Source: JANXQG01 sp037147235 (GTDB taxonomy: Bacteria > Planctomycetota > Planctomycetia > Pirellulales > Thermoguttaceae). From it: DNA of 6,152 nucleotides. The stretch spans positions 1-6,152 of the forward strand of contig JBAWVO010000357.1 in NCBI GenBank assembly GCA_037147235.1, in the 5' to 3' direction. The notes under the pieces were generated by a model. The model did not search any database and was not told where the DNA came from. It saw only the letters and a program-made list of their open reading frames with translations. Position numbers and translations under genes: made by a program. Of the stretch, positions 1 through 6,032 are shown piece by piece (within the stretch, counting starts at the first letter, position 1; the number at the start of each line of letters is the position of its first letter).

Positions 1-50
1 CCCTCCAATCCCCAATCCCTAATCCCTAATCCCTTCCCCTCCCCTTCCCC
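1..50. repeat. Heptanucleotide tandem repeat plus pyrimidine tract
   Basis: Four back-to-back heptads occupy 7-34: AATCCCC once, then AATCCCT three times. A C/T-only tract follows to about 50. The repeat is read in frame with hemD and has no stop in that frame. Seven is not a multiple of three, so a change in copy number would shift any frame running through it. Short heptad repeats of this kind occur between genes in several bacterial groups. Whether this copy is translated, or marks the edge of an intergenic repeat or of an assembly, cannot be decided here. Confidence 0.85.
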
Positions 51-780
51 TGTCGTTCTTGTTACCCGTCCTGGCGAACAGGCCCAGGAATTGCGAGATC
101 TACTCACGGCCTTGGGTGCCGCGGTTTTGGAGCAGCCGGGCATTACCGTTTCCGATCCGCCCGATTGGCTACCGGTTGATGCGGCCTTGGAGAAGATCGA
201 AGGCTACGACTGGCTGGTCTTCAGCAGCAGCAACGGCGTGAAGCGGTTGCTCGATCGGCTTTTGCTCCGTGGCGGCTGTCTCAAGCAGCTTGCTGGCGTG
301 AAGCTCGCTGCCATCGGGCCGGGTACTGCGGCCGAGTTAGTTCGCTACGGCCTCGCAGCCGACATTGTGCCGCAAGAGTATCGTGCCGAATCGCTGGCCG
401 ATACCCTTGCCCCACATGCTGCCGGAAAGCGATTTCTGCTAGCTCGTGCCAGTCGTGGCCGGCAGGTGCTGCCGGAGCAGTTAATTGTAGCCGGTGGCAT
501 TGTGGAACAGGTCGTGGTCTACTCCACCAACGATGTCGAAACGGCCGATCCTCAGGTTGCCGCCGCCCTGGCGGCCGGGCAGATCGATTGGGTCACGGTC
601 ACTAGTTCGGCCATCGCCCGAGCGATCGTCGCTCTCTTTGGCGAGCAATTGCGCAAGACCCGCCTGGCCAGCATCAGTCCCATCACTTCGCAAACCTTGC
701 GTGAGCTAGGCCATCCGCCCGCCGCCGAGGCCACCGAGTACACGATGGCCGGTCTGGTCGCCGCGATGGTACGGCATTGA
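1..780 (+). CDS. hemD: Uroporphyrinogen-III synthase, 5'-partial
   Basis: Cytoplasmic tetrapyrrole-pathway enzyme that cyclises hydroxymethylbilane to uroporphyrinogen III with inversion of ring D. The frame is open from base 1, giving 259 visible residues, close to a full HemD (about 250). Seen, counting from base 1: VVLVTRP (18-24, first beta strand), DWLVFSSSNGV (70-80), KLAAIGPGTAAEL (101-113), a second-lobe strand KRFLLARASRGRQVLPEQL (143-161), VVVYST with the family's conserved Tyr (Y174), DWVTVTSS (196-203) and the terminal SPITSQTLRELG (226-237). These are the paired HemD half-domain motifs in the right order. The first in-frame start codon is TTG at 91, but starting there would delete the conserved VTRP strand, so the real start lies left of the window. 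The preceding 17 residues are Pro/Ser-rich and come from a DNA repeat; they could be an interdomain linker, for instance after a fused SUMT (CobA) domain, but that is inference. No partner gene is visible. Confidence 0.93.
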   Translation, partial: PSNPQSLIPNPFPSPSPVVLVTRPGEQAQELRDLLTALGAAVLEQPGITVSDPPDWLPVDAALEKIEGYDWLVFSSSNGVKRLLDRLLLRGGCLKQLAGVKLAAIGPGTAAELVRYGLAADIVPQEYRAESLADTLAPHAAGKRFLLARASRGRQVLPEQLIVAGGIVEQVVVYSTNDVETADPQVAAALAAGQIDWVTVTSSAIARAIVALFGEQLRKTRLASISPITSQTLRELGHPPAAEATEYTMAGLVAAMVRH

Positions 781-817
781 TCATAACCTTGCCAACTGCA
801 AGCATTGCTAGCTCGAA

Positions 818-943
818 GTAGGGTGGGTGAAGCAACTAATGGTGCGTTACGCGAACTAATCTGGAACAGCGGTAAGTGCTGTCGGCGTCTCGACTTTGTG
901 CGCAACCCACCATTTCCCGGCCGGTTCGCTTCACGCACCCTAC
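818..943. repeat. Imperfect inverted-repeat element downstream of hemD
   Basis: GTAGGGTGGGTGAAGC at 818-833 pairs with GCTTCACGCACCCTAC at 928-943 (15 of 16 positions). A second inner arm, AATGGTGCGTTACGC at 838-852, pairs imperfectly with the sequence at about 899-914. The arms enclose a roughly 40-bp centre with no coding potential. It begins 37 bp after the hemD stop. It resembles the dispersed GTAGGGTG palindromes found between genes in many bacteria: a REP- or MITE-like unit that could form a stem-loop in the hemD 3' RNA. No convincing target-site duplication is visible and there is no T tract, so I do not call it a terminator. The remaining gap (781-817 and 944-960) holds nothing I recognise. 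Confidence 0.75.
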
Positions 944-960
944 GACTGAGCACGGAGGAG

Positions 961-1440
961 TCATTCTTCAGGCAGAAGTTGTGCCGACACCCGACACCGG
1001 ATCGTCGACCAGAGCAATTGCCAGCTTGCCTTGCTCGGCCCGCATCCGGATTCCCGTTATAGTGCTCAGCGCCCATCCTTCGTCATCCGGCAGCATAAGC
1101 CGATAGTCGCCTTCGTACAATCGAAAAACCTCCGGCTGCCTGGTGTCTCGGTCGATGATCCAGACTTCCAGAACCTGCAATTGGGCATAAAAAAGCAGCT
1201 TCTTGTAAGATTCGTCGCCTGGACTCCGGATCTCCACCACCACAGTCGGCCCGCCTTCTTGGTCTGCTATACCCCCCGGAGGTACAAGCCAAACTCGACG
1301 CAAATCACCAGAAGTTTGAAGAGTTCGTGAAGAAGCTTCGTAGTCGGCCAGCGCAGGGGGGAGCGATGCCGAGGATCTTGGCTGACCACAATATCGAGCG
1401 GCACTTCCAGGTGTTGGTTCGTCTTTGTTCTTCGTCGCAT
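961..1440 (-). pseudogene. Uma2-family (PD-(D/E)XK) endonuclease, frameshifted
   Basis: Remnant of a Uma2/DUF820 protein, a PD-(D/E)XK-fold family abundant in Planctomycetes and Cyanobacteria whose biological role is poorly defined. The core is clear on the minus strand: GGPTVVVEIRSPGDESYKK, then FYAQ and LEVWIIDRDTRQPEVFRL, matching the family's VVEVLSP, K..Y and (Y/W)WIVD signatures. Two indels break it. Near 1304-1312 one base is missing: upstream, the frame from ATG 1440 reads PLDIVVSQDPRHRSPL and KLLHELFKLL, and adding one base joins it to GDLRRVWLVPPGGI in the downstream frame. Near the 3' end a 7-bp tandem duplication (CCGACAC at 984-990 and 991-997) shifts the frame; removing one copy restores DDPVSAQLLPEE and a stop at 961. 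With both corrected the frame is 157 residues, short of the usual roughly 180-210. The missing N-terminus lies where the inverted-repeat element at 1445 begins. As it stands, an open frame from 1480 to the stop at 968 exists, but its first third is in the wrong frame. Two sequencing errors are a less likely alternative. Confidence 0.72.
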
Positions 1441-1444
1441 TGGT

Positions 1445-1580
1445 CCGAAATCCGAATATCGAAATCCGAAACAAATTCAAATTTCAAGGGGAAAAGTTCA
1501 AAACCGGGGGGACTCTGTGTTTTGGTCATTCCGAATTTTGAATTTCCGATTTGTTTAGGATTTCGAGCTTCGGATTTCGG
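1445..1580. repeat. 136-bp inverted-repeat (MITE-like) element
   Basis: Left arm 1445-1476 (starts CCGAAATCCGAA, ends AAACAAAT) and right arm 1549-1580 (starts ATTTGTTTAGGA, ends TTCGGATTTCGG) are inverted copies matching at 29 of 32 positions. The 72-bp centre holds more AATTTCAA/TTGAATTT-type sequence and a G6 run and has no believable gene. It lies exactly between the truncated 5' end of the Uma2 remnant and the broken end of a transposase fragment (about 1589), so it probably inserted there or seeded a rearrangement. No transposase is encoded inside, so movement would need one in trans. The target-site duplication is not evident because neighbours on both sides are damaged. Confidence 0.8.
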
Positions 1581-1588
1581 ATTTCAAC

Positions 1589-1720
1589 TGGGTGACACGA
1601 GGGGCAGGTGCATCGCTGCTTGCAAGAAAAGGCCACGAACATCTCATGCTGGCAGTCCGGACAGCGGACGCGGGCGAAGCCCTGGCAAATCGCCGCACTT
1701 GAGAAAGGCCGTCACGGAGC
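1589..1720 (-). pseudogene. IS91-family transposase fragment, zinc-finger part (copy 1)
   Basis: Minus-strand remnant of the N-terminal zinc-binding region of an IS91-type (Y2, rolling-circle) transposase. One frame reads SVTAFLKCGDL; after a 2-bp deletion near 1684-1688 it continues in another frame as GFARVRCPDCQHEM followed by FVAFSCKQRCTCPSC. The CPDC, SCK and CPSC elements are the metal-binding cysteines typical of this domain. The piece is cut just after CPSC, near the right arm of the 1445-1580 inverted repeat. On the other side, similarity to copy 2 (2482-2733) stops at 1720. No catalytic tyrosine domain remains, so it is inactive. Bases 1721-1763, between it and the toxin gene, hold nothing recognisable. 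Confidence 0.78.
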
Positions 1721-1763
1721 CTCAGCAGGATTTGCGGGGAACCTATGGGGGAAAGTTGACCGT

Positions 1764-2063
1764 TCAACGCCGAAAATGGGTAGGAATGTCTCTGGAGCCG
1801 TGGATAACCTGGATCACCTCGATCCCATGCGTAGTCGCCAGAAAGAAAACCACATAACTTCCGACGGGAAAGCAGCGCACGCCCTTGGCCAATTCAGGGC
1901 GGGGAATTCCCAAATGAGGCTGTCCCACATAGATGGACGCTACGTCGTCAATCGAATCGATCAAGCGATCGGCGACCTCCACGCTCTGAGATTTGTCGGC
2001 AACGTAGTCCCAAATCCGGTGTAAGTCTTCAATCGCGTCGGGAAGATAGGTGACTAGGCCCAT
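1764..2063 (-). CDS. ParE/RelE-superfamily toxin of a type II TA module
   Basis: A 99-residue protein of the ParE/RelE toxin fold. Family members either poison DNA gyrase (ParE) or cleave mRNA on the ribosome (RelE); which one applies cannot be told from sequence alone. The N-terminal helix region has DAIEDLHRIWDYVADKS (9-25). The C-terminal beta sheet shows GVRCFPVGSYVVFF (61-74), then IEVIQVIHGSRDI (81-93), where the RxFPxGxYxxFY-like strand followed by VxxVxHGxRDI is the signature of ParE-like toxins. Length is typical (90-105). ATG at 2063 is only 8 bp past the antitoxin stop, with no strong Shine-Dalgarno of its own, so translation is probably coupled to the upstream antitoxin gene. The gene looks intact. 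Its 3' side runs into a transposase scar, and no hairpin terminator is visible. Confidence 0.9.
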   Translation of the reverse strand: MGLVTYLPDAIEDLHRIWDYVADKSQSVEVADRLIDSIDDVASIYVGQPHLGIPRPELAKGVRCFPVGSYVVFFLATTHGIEVIQVIHGSRDIPTHFRR

Positions 2064-2071
2064 TGGTACAG

Positions 2072-2320
2072 CTACCGCGGGTTCGCAAACCTTCGTCGAG
2101 CCTCAGCCTTGAACGCGCCGCGGTCCAAGGGCAGTGAAAGTCCGCTACCCGCCTTGGCGAGCCGCTGATGAATCTCGCTGCGAAGCTCGTCTTCGCGTTT
2201 CTGTACATCCTCAAGCGCCAGCATAGCATCGAGAAGAACTTCGTCTGCAGAAGCATAAGGGCCGACTTCCATCCAGTGCCGGATCATCTGATCAAGATTC
2301 GGGGGAAACGAATAACCCAT
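2072..2320 (-). CDS. ParD-like ribbon-helix-helix antitoxin
   Basis: An 82-residue antitoxin expected to bind and neutralise the toxin encoded just downstream and to repress its own operon. The N-terminus (about 1-45) fits a ribbon-helix-helix DNA-binding domain: YSFPPNLDQMIRHWMEVG forms strand and helix, PYASADEVLLDAMLALED is the GxYxSxxEVxxxAL pattern of ParD-type proteins. The second half is charged (QKREDELRSEIHQRLAKAG, then KAEARRRFANPR), as expected of the disordered toxin-wrapping tail. A longer frame reaches ATG 2437, but its extra 39 residues run through a promoter-like sequence and a palindrome cluster. ATG 2320 has GGAGG (2334-2330) nine bases upstream, which decides the start. Antitoxin-first order and 8-bp spacing match a standard type II TA operon. 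Confidence 0.88.
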   Translation of the reverse strand: MGYSFPPNLDQMIRHWMEVGPYASADEVLLDAMLALEDVQKREDELRSEIHQRLAKAGSGLSLPLDRGAFKAEARRRFANPR

Positions 2321-2329
2321 TTTCAGTAT

Positions 2330-2372
2330 CCTCCATATAAGGCGATCAATCGTAACTAGAATTATATCATAT
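2330..2372 (-). promoter_or_regulatory. Promoter, candidate operator and RBS of the TA operon
   Basis: On the minus strand a perfect TATAAT (-10) lies at 2366-2361, but no good -35 box is found 16-18 bases upstream. Just downstream is CGAT-CA-ATCG (2352-2343), a short palindrome at the expected transcription start. ATAT-C-ATAT (2372-2364) overlaps the -10. Either could be an operator for the ribbon-helix-helix antitoxin, giving the usual TA autoregulation; this is inference from position. The Shine-Dalgarno GGAGG is at 2334-2330, nine bases before the antitoxin ATG. Confidence 0.55.
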
Positions 2373-2396
2373 CCCGCTCCCTGGGCAGAGGAGGTT

Positions 2397-2485
2397 ATTA
2401 ATTCCCGAATTCCGCCGGAATTGAATTCCAGACACATGACTGGGAATTGAATTCAGGGAATTCCCCCGGAATTCCGGAATTCTAA
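2397..2485. repeat. GAATTC-rich palindromic cluster
   Basis: The hexamer GAATTC occurs six times within 76 bp, at 2407, 2423, 2449, 2458, 2469 and 2477. Nested perfect palindromes include GGGAATTCCC (2456-2465) and CCGGAATTCCGG (2466-2477). The segment 2415-2431 also pairs with 2440-2457 across an 8-base loop (two mismatches and one bulge), so it could fold as a hairpin. It lies between the TA promoter and the broken end of transposase copy 2, whose reading frame enters it and stops at once. It looks like a degenerate palindromic intergenic element. The interval 2373-2396 beside it holds nothing else I recognise. Confidence 0.75.
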
Positions 2486-2733
2486 TTCTCTATCTCATGC
2501 TGGCAGTCTGGGCAGTGGACGCGGGCGAAGCCCTGGTGCAGATCGCCGCACTTGAGAAAGGCGGTCACGGAGCGATCGATAACCGGCCGCCAGAATCCGT
2601 ACTTGGCCTGATAACGCTCGTCGTAAACCTGCTGGAAGGTCGGGAAATGCTGATCCATCAATCGCCACAGCGCGGATTCCCGCGGATCGCGTGGGCGGTA
2701 GAGGGCCAGCGGCTCGAAGCACGGCAGCGGCAT
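2482..2733 (-). pseudogene. IS91-family transposase, N-terminal fragment (copy 2)
   Basis: An 83-residue open frame matching only the N-terminus of an IS91-type transposase (whole proteins are roughly 300-400 residues). Seen: LYRPRDPRESALWRLMDQHF (11-30), FQQVYDERYQAKYGFWRPVI (33-52), TAFLKCGDLHQGFARV (57-72), then CPDCQHE with Cys74, Cys77 and His79 of the zinc-binding domain. At residue 80 homology ends and a stop follows inside the GAATTC cluster. The remaining cysteines, the HUH motif and the catalytic tyrosines are absent, so it cannot transpose. ATG 2733 fits the family's N-terminus but has no clear Shine-Dalgarno. It shares an 80-bp segment with copy 1 at 1641-1720 and has the same orientation. 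Confidence 0.82.
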
Positions 2734-2759
2734 GAAAGTTAATTTTTAAGGTATGACCC

Positions 2760-2807
2760 TGATCCCCTCCGTGATCCTCTCTCTGATCCTCTCTCTGATC
2801 CTCTCTC
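2760..2807. repeat. 12-bp tandem repeat next to the R-M stop codon
   Basis: Three exact copies of TGATCCTCTCTC at 2772-2783, 2784-2795 and 2796-2807, preceded by a degenerate copy (TGATCCCCTCCG, 2760-2771). The array starts three bases after the stop codon of the R-M gene on the minus strand. The unit is a multiple of three, so read-through would add a repeating Glu-Arg-Gly-Ser tail, ending at a TAA at 2741-2739. The remaining bases up to 2734 are an AT-rich spacer before the transposase fragment; this block may mark a former element boundary. Confidence 0.85.
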
Positions 2808-2810
2808 AGT

Positions 2811-5800
2811 TCAATCGAATATCTTCTTCTGCCCGGATTTATCCACGGCGGCACGTCTCTTCTTTGTCTTTTTCTGCGGCACCTTCTTTCGCGCGCGAAT
2901 GCTCCGGTGTGTCGCCTCATCAGCGATGGGCTTCTCTTGTGAGGCCGTCTCGTCCACGCTCTGCTCAGGTGGCGCATCGACCTCCTCAATGATCTTAATC
3001 TTGGCTTCGGTTAGGCCATACATCTCATAGACCTTGTGGTCTATCTCTCGGCCAATCGCGTCGACCTGACGCAGGAGGATTGTGTGAGAATGATCCGTGT
3101 TAGCGCTTGGAAGTTGACGATGGAGGGCAAGCATGTTGCTTACTAGGGAAATGAGTTTCGCGTGCAAGGCCGATCCAAAGACAAGATTCTTACTAACCGG
3201 AAACCTGTCAACATACTGTGCGCGAAATTCGAGATAGCGATCGGTCTGGCCTTCGAGGGCTGCACATACGCTGGAAAAATAAAAATAACCAAGGCGCGAA
3301 TTGAGCACGCCCAGAAGCGCCCGATCATCCGTGGGAAGGATGAATGCCTTGTCATTTATCAAGTACCCTTCCTCGTCCAGCGTGAACCGGCATTCATTGG
3401 CGATGATCGGGTAAATGATCTTAGCCCGATTCCTGAATGGCAAAAGAGCGACGGCAGGTTGCTGGAGTTCATACCACGCTTGACTTCCCGCCCTGTCCCG
3501 CAAGCGACGCTTGAATGGCTCAAGATACTTGTGCAACGCCGGAAACGCGGCGATGTCTCGATTAGGGTGCATATATATCACCTGACGACCGGCGTAAGAA
3601 GTTGAGTAGCGCCGGATGTCCTTACCGAACAGTATGGGGAGTAGGCCAGCAGCGGTCGAGCGGTCCTCGGAAACCAGTTGCCTTGCTTCTTCTGCTGCAA
3701 TGACAAATGCTTCATTACAACCAGTCTTGAGGCCAAACAGGGCACGCGATCCAATGTATTCAGCCAACGTCGTCCCGCGCTCACGCAATGAGTCAAGAAG
3801 CGAGGACGCTTCACGGCAGGTCAGTTTCCAATCATTGGTGGAAAGTGCATCTGCCGGTAGCGCGAATGATTTTGATTGAGAGTAACGCGAAACGGTCAAT
3901 TTGCCAGATTCAAAGGCAGCTATCTCTTTCACTGACGGAACGGGAGCGTACGTTGAGGCGGGGGCGTTCTCGTCATGGGGTGATGCAATGACGACAAGGG
4001 TGCGTACGGTCGCGCCCTTGAAGACATTGGCACCGGCCAAATCGAGGATTGATCTCACCGATGCGCGTTGGGCGAGGAATTCACGCAGGGGTTTTCCGTA
4101 CTTTGCCCGAACAAACTTATTTGAGACGATCAGTCCAAGAAGCCCCGTCTGCGAAAGCAGTCCTATGCCGCGTTCAATAAAGTAGCTGTAGAGGTCCGAT
4201 CTCTCTTCATGGGAAGCGTATTTCGCTCTGAGGTAGTCCTTTACCGCTGTGAACGACTCCATTCGCACATAGGGCGGATTTCCAACGATCGCGTCGAAGC
4301 CGCCGGAGCGCATAATCTCTTGAAACTCGGCCTTCCAGTCGAACGCATTGACTTGTCCACTAGTATCAGGATCAAGAAGGTCGAGTTGCCTTCCGTCGTA
4401 ATAGTCAGGGCCTATGAGCGAGTTACCACATTTGATGTTGTTCGCCAGCGAAGGAAGTAGCGGCCGATGGAAGTCCAGCGTAAATTGCCGGGCGGAGGCC
4501 GTCGTCTCTTCCTCAAGCAACTTGAGGTAAAGCGAGAGTTGCGCGACCTCGACCGCCTGGGGGCTGATGTCCACGCCAAAAATGTTGTCGAGCAGTATAC
4601 GGCTCTTTTCTGTTAACGAAAGCCGCAAGACACCCTCTCGCGTGACAACCGAGCCTTTCGGTGCTTTTGAAGGATACTCGTTGTACCAACTGGTCACGTA
4701 TTTCAAGATGCAATCGTAGATCGCCAGCAGGAACGACCCGGAGCCACACGCGATGTCCGCGAACCGCATCTTGGCGATCTCGGCTGGGCTCTTGTCCGCA
4801 ATTAGCTTTCCAACGGTGTTGGCGACGATGTAGTCGGCAATGTACTTGGGCGTGTAATAGACGCCACCCGCCTTACGGACCTCCGGCTTTGGCTCAAGCG
4901 TGGCGCGCTTGGCAGTGGCGACAATCACGTTGCCCAGGAACCGCTCGTAGATCGAACCCAGTATGTAAAGCGGAATCTCATTGAACAGGTATTTTGACTT
5001 GTGGAAGTCGAAACCGTCGAGAAGATCGACAAAGTGCTTGTCGTCGATGACAAGCGCACCAGGATCGTCCAGTATGGCGTGGCGACGGAAGACGACGCCG
5101 TTGTAGATGCCATCAAGACGGCGGCTGGTGCTGAGAAAATCTTCCCAAGCGCATCGCCCGCCCGATCGCCCCAGCGTGGGGATGATCGGATTTGGCTCTA
5201 TGAGCTTGTCTTCCAGAAAGCGGATGAAGACTAGGCGGTCGAGAATCCGCTGGGTCAACTCGGTTAGCTCGCTCGATTCCAATTGAGGGTTGCGATTCTT
5301 GAGCGAGCGGGCTAGGTCGCTGCGGAGTTCGTCGAGGGTTTCCAACAGGCGGTCATCGATCGCCTTATAGGCGATGGGGAGAAATGCCTTCTGGCCCGGC
5401 CTCCCCTTGGGTTTGGGGAGGGTTTCCGCGTAGCGGGCTATCGATCCGCCGATAATCGCGGGGTGGGAGATCAGATAAAAAATCCAGCGGAACTTTTCCG
5501 GGTCGGCCAATTCGGCGTAGGTGTACTTTTGCAGGCCGTACTGCAAGGCGGTGTCGATGTTGGCCAAGAAGCGGCAGTCGATGACGTGGAGTTGGGCAAA
5601 GCTTGTCAGAATTCCAATAGCGTGCCCCTGCTGGTTCGCATATCGGATCGTCTGAAAATAATTATCCACGGTGGCAATATCGTCGTGAGGCTTCTTTGCC
5701 TCCAAGTACAGCACGGGACTTTCAAAATGCGGCATCAGCGATAGGGAGTAGTCAGCACGCCGTTGCGCCATTGCCGTTTGGACGGCGCGCTCGACGGTGA

Positions 5801-6026
5801 CTTCCTGCTGATATGGATTCTTTTGAATATCGTGGTTTACGTCCCAGCCCAACGCAATGAGCAGCTTGTCGATAAAGTCCTTGCGGACCTGCGCTTCAGA
5901 GTAGGACGCTGAAAAATAATACTTCTCGTTTGCGCCGAAGTCCCGGATCAACTCAGCGATGATCTCGGCGGCCTCCTCCAGCGTTGGATTCAACGGGTCC
6001 CTTGGCTTATTCGGCACGGTTGCCAT
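2811..6026 (-). CDS. Type IIG restriction-modification enzyme (Eco57I-like)
   Basis: A 1071-residue single-chain enzyme expected to methylate adenine N6 in its recognition site with AdoMet and to cleave unmodified DNA. Order of parts: N-terminal nuclease (about 35-150, HsdR_N-like), with RRADYSL (Asp92) and VLYLEAKKP (Glu109, Lys111) as the PD-(D/E)XK residues; helical connector (about 215-370); methyltransferase (about 385-680) with GGVYYTPKYIADYIV (motif X, 387-401), ADIACGSGSFLL (motif I, 423-434), GVDISPQAVEVAQLSLYL (484-501) and the catalytic NPPY (583-586); a TaqI_C/Eco57I-like target recognition domain (about 750-950, with LFGKDIRRY and IIYPIIAN); then an acidic linker and a lysine-rich tail (1045-1071). 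The methyltransferase-then-TRD order and NPPY mark the gamma-type N6-adenine class. ATG 6026 has GAGGAGG (6039-6033) six bases upstream. The frame is unbroken and all catalytic motifs are present, so it is likely active. The site recognised cannot be read from sequence. BREX PglX is a relative but lacks this N-terminal nuclease, and no other BREX gene is present. Confidence 0.93.
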   Translation of the reverse strand: MATVPNKPRDPLNPTLEEAAEIIAELIRDFGANEKYYFSASYSEAQVRKDFIDKLLIALGWDVNHDIQKNPYQQEVTVERAVQTAMAQRRADYSLSLMPHFESPVLYLEAKKPHDDIATVDNYFQTIRYANQQGHAIGILTSFAQLHVIDCRFLANIDTALQYGLQKYTYAELADPEKFRWIFYLISHPAIIGGSIARYAETLPKPKGRPGQKAFLPIAYKAIDDRLLETLDELRSDLARSLKNRNPQLESSELTELTQRILDRLVFIRFLEDKLIEPNPIIPTLGRSGGRCAWEDFLSTSRRLDGIYNGVVFRRHAILDDPGALVIDDKHFVDLLDGFDFHKSKYLFNEIPLYILGSIYERFLGNVIVATAKRATLEPKPEVRKAGGVYYTPKYIADYIVANTVGKLIADKSPAEIAKMRFADIACGSGSFLLAIYDCILKYVTSWYNEYPSKAPKGSVVTREGVLRLSLTEKSRILLDNIFGVDISPQAVEVAQLSLYLKLLEEETTASARQFTLDFHRPLLPSLANNIKCGNSLIGPDYYDGRQLDLLDPDTSGQVNAFDWKAEFQEIMRSGGFDAIVGNPPYVRMESFTAVKDYLRAKYASHEERSDLYSYFIERGIGLLSQTGLLGLIVSNKFVRAKYGKPLREFLAQRASVRSILDLAGANVFKGATVRTLVVIASPHDENAPASTYAPVPSVKEIAAFESGKLTVSRYSQSKSFALPADALSTNDWKLTCREASSLLDSLRERGTTLAEYIGSRALFGLKTGCNEAFVIAAEEARQLVSEDRSTAAGLLPILFGKDIRRYSTSYAGRQVIYMHPNRDIAAFPALHKYLEPFKRRLRDRAGSQAWYELQQPAVALLPFRNRAKIIYPIIANECRFTLDEEGYLINDKAFILPTDDRALLGVLNSRLGYFYFSSVCAALEGQTDRYLEFRAQYVDRFPVSKNLVFGSALHAKLISLVSNMLALHRQLPSANTDHSHTILLRQVDAIGREIDHKVYEMYGLTEAKIKIIEEVDAPPEQSVDETASQEKPIADEATHRSIRARKKVPQKKTKKRRAAVDKSGQKKIFD

Positions 6027-6032
6027 TTTTTT

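Noticed and set aside
552..1076. A 174-residue minus-strand open frame opposite hemD
   Set aside because: It is antisense to hemD and the intergenic inverted repeat, with no recognisable domain.
1327..1857. A 176-residue plus-strand open frame
   Set aside because: It runs across the Uma2 remnant, the inverted-repeat element and the transposase scar in antisense, with no family motif and no ribosome binding site.
1608..2024. A 138-residue plus-strand open frame
   Set aside because: It is antisense to transposase copy 1 and to most of the toxin gene, whose ParE motifs and operon context are much stronger.
2321..2437. N-terminal extension of the antitoxin to ATG 2437
   Set aside because: The extension covers a TATAAT box and part of a palindrome and does not resemble ParD; ATG 2320 has a well-placed GGAGG.
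2760..2807. CRISPR-like array
   Set aside because: The 12-bp units abut directly with no spacers and no cas genes are present.
2495..2989. A 164-residue minus-strand open frame overlapping the R-M 3' end
   Set aside because: It is a frame shadow of the R-M C-terminus, the 12-bp repeat and transposase copy 2; Arg-rich composition and no motif.
2811..6026. BREX PglX methyltransferase
   Set aside because: The protein carries its own N-terminal PD-(D/E)XK nuclease and no brxA/B/C, pglZ or brxL gene is in view, so a solitary type IIG enzyme fits better.
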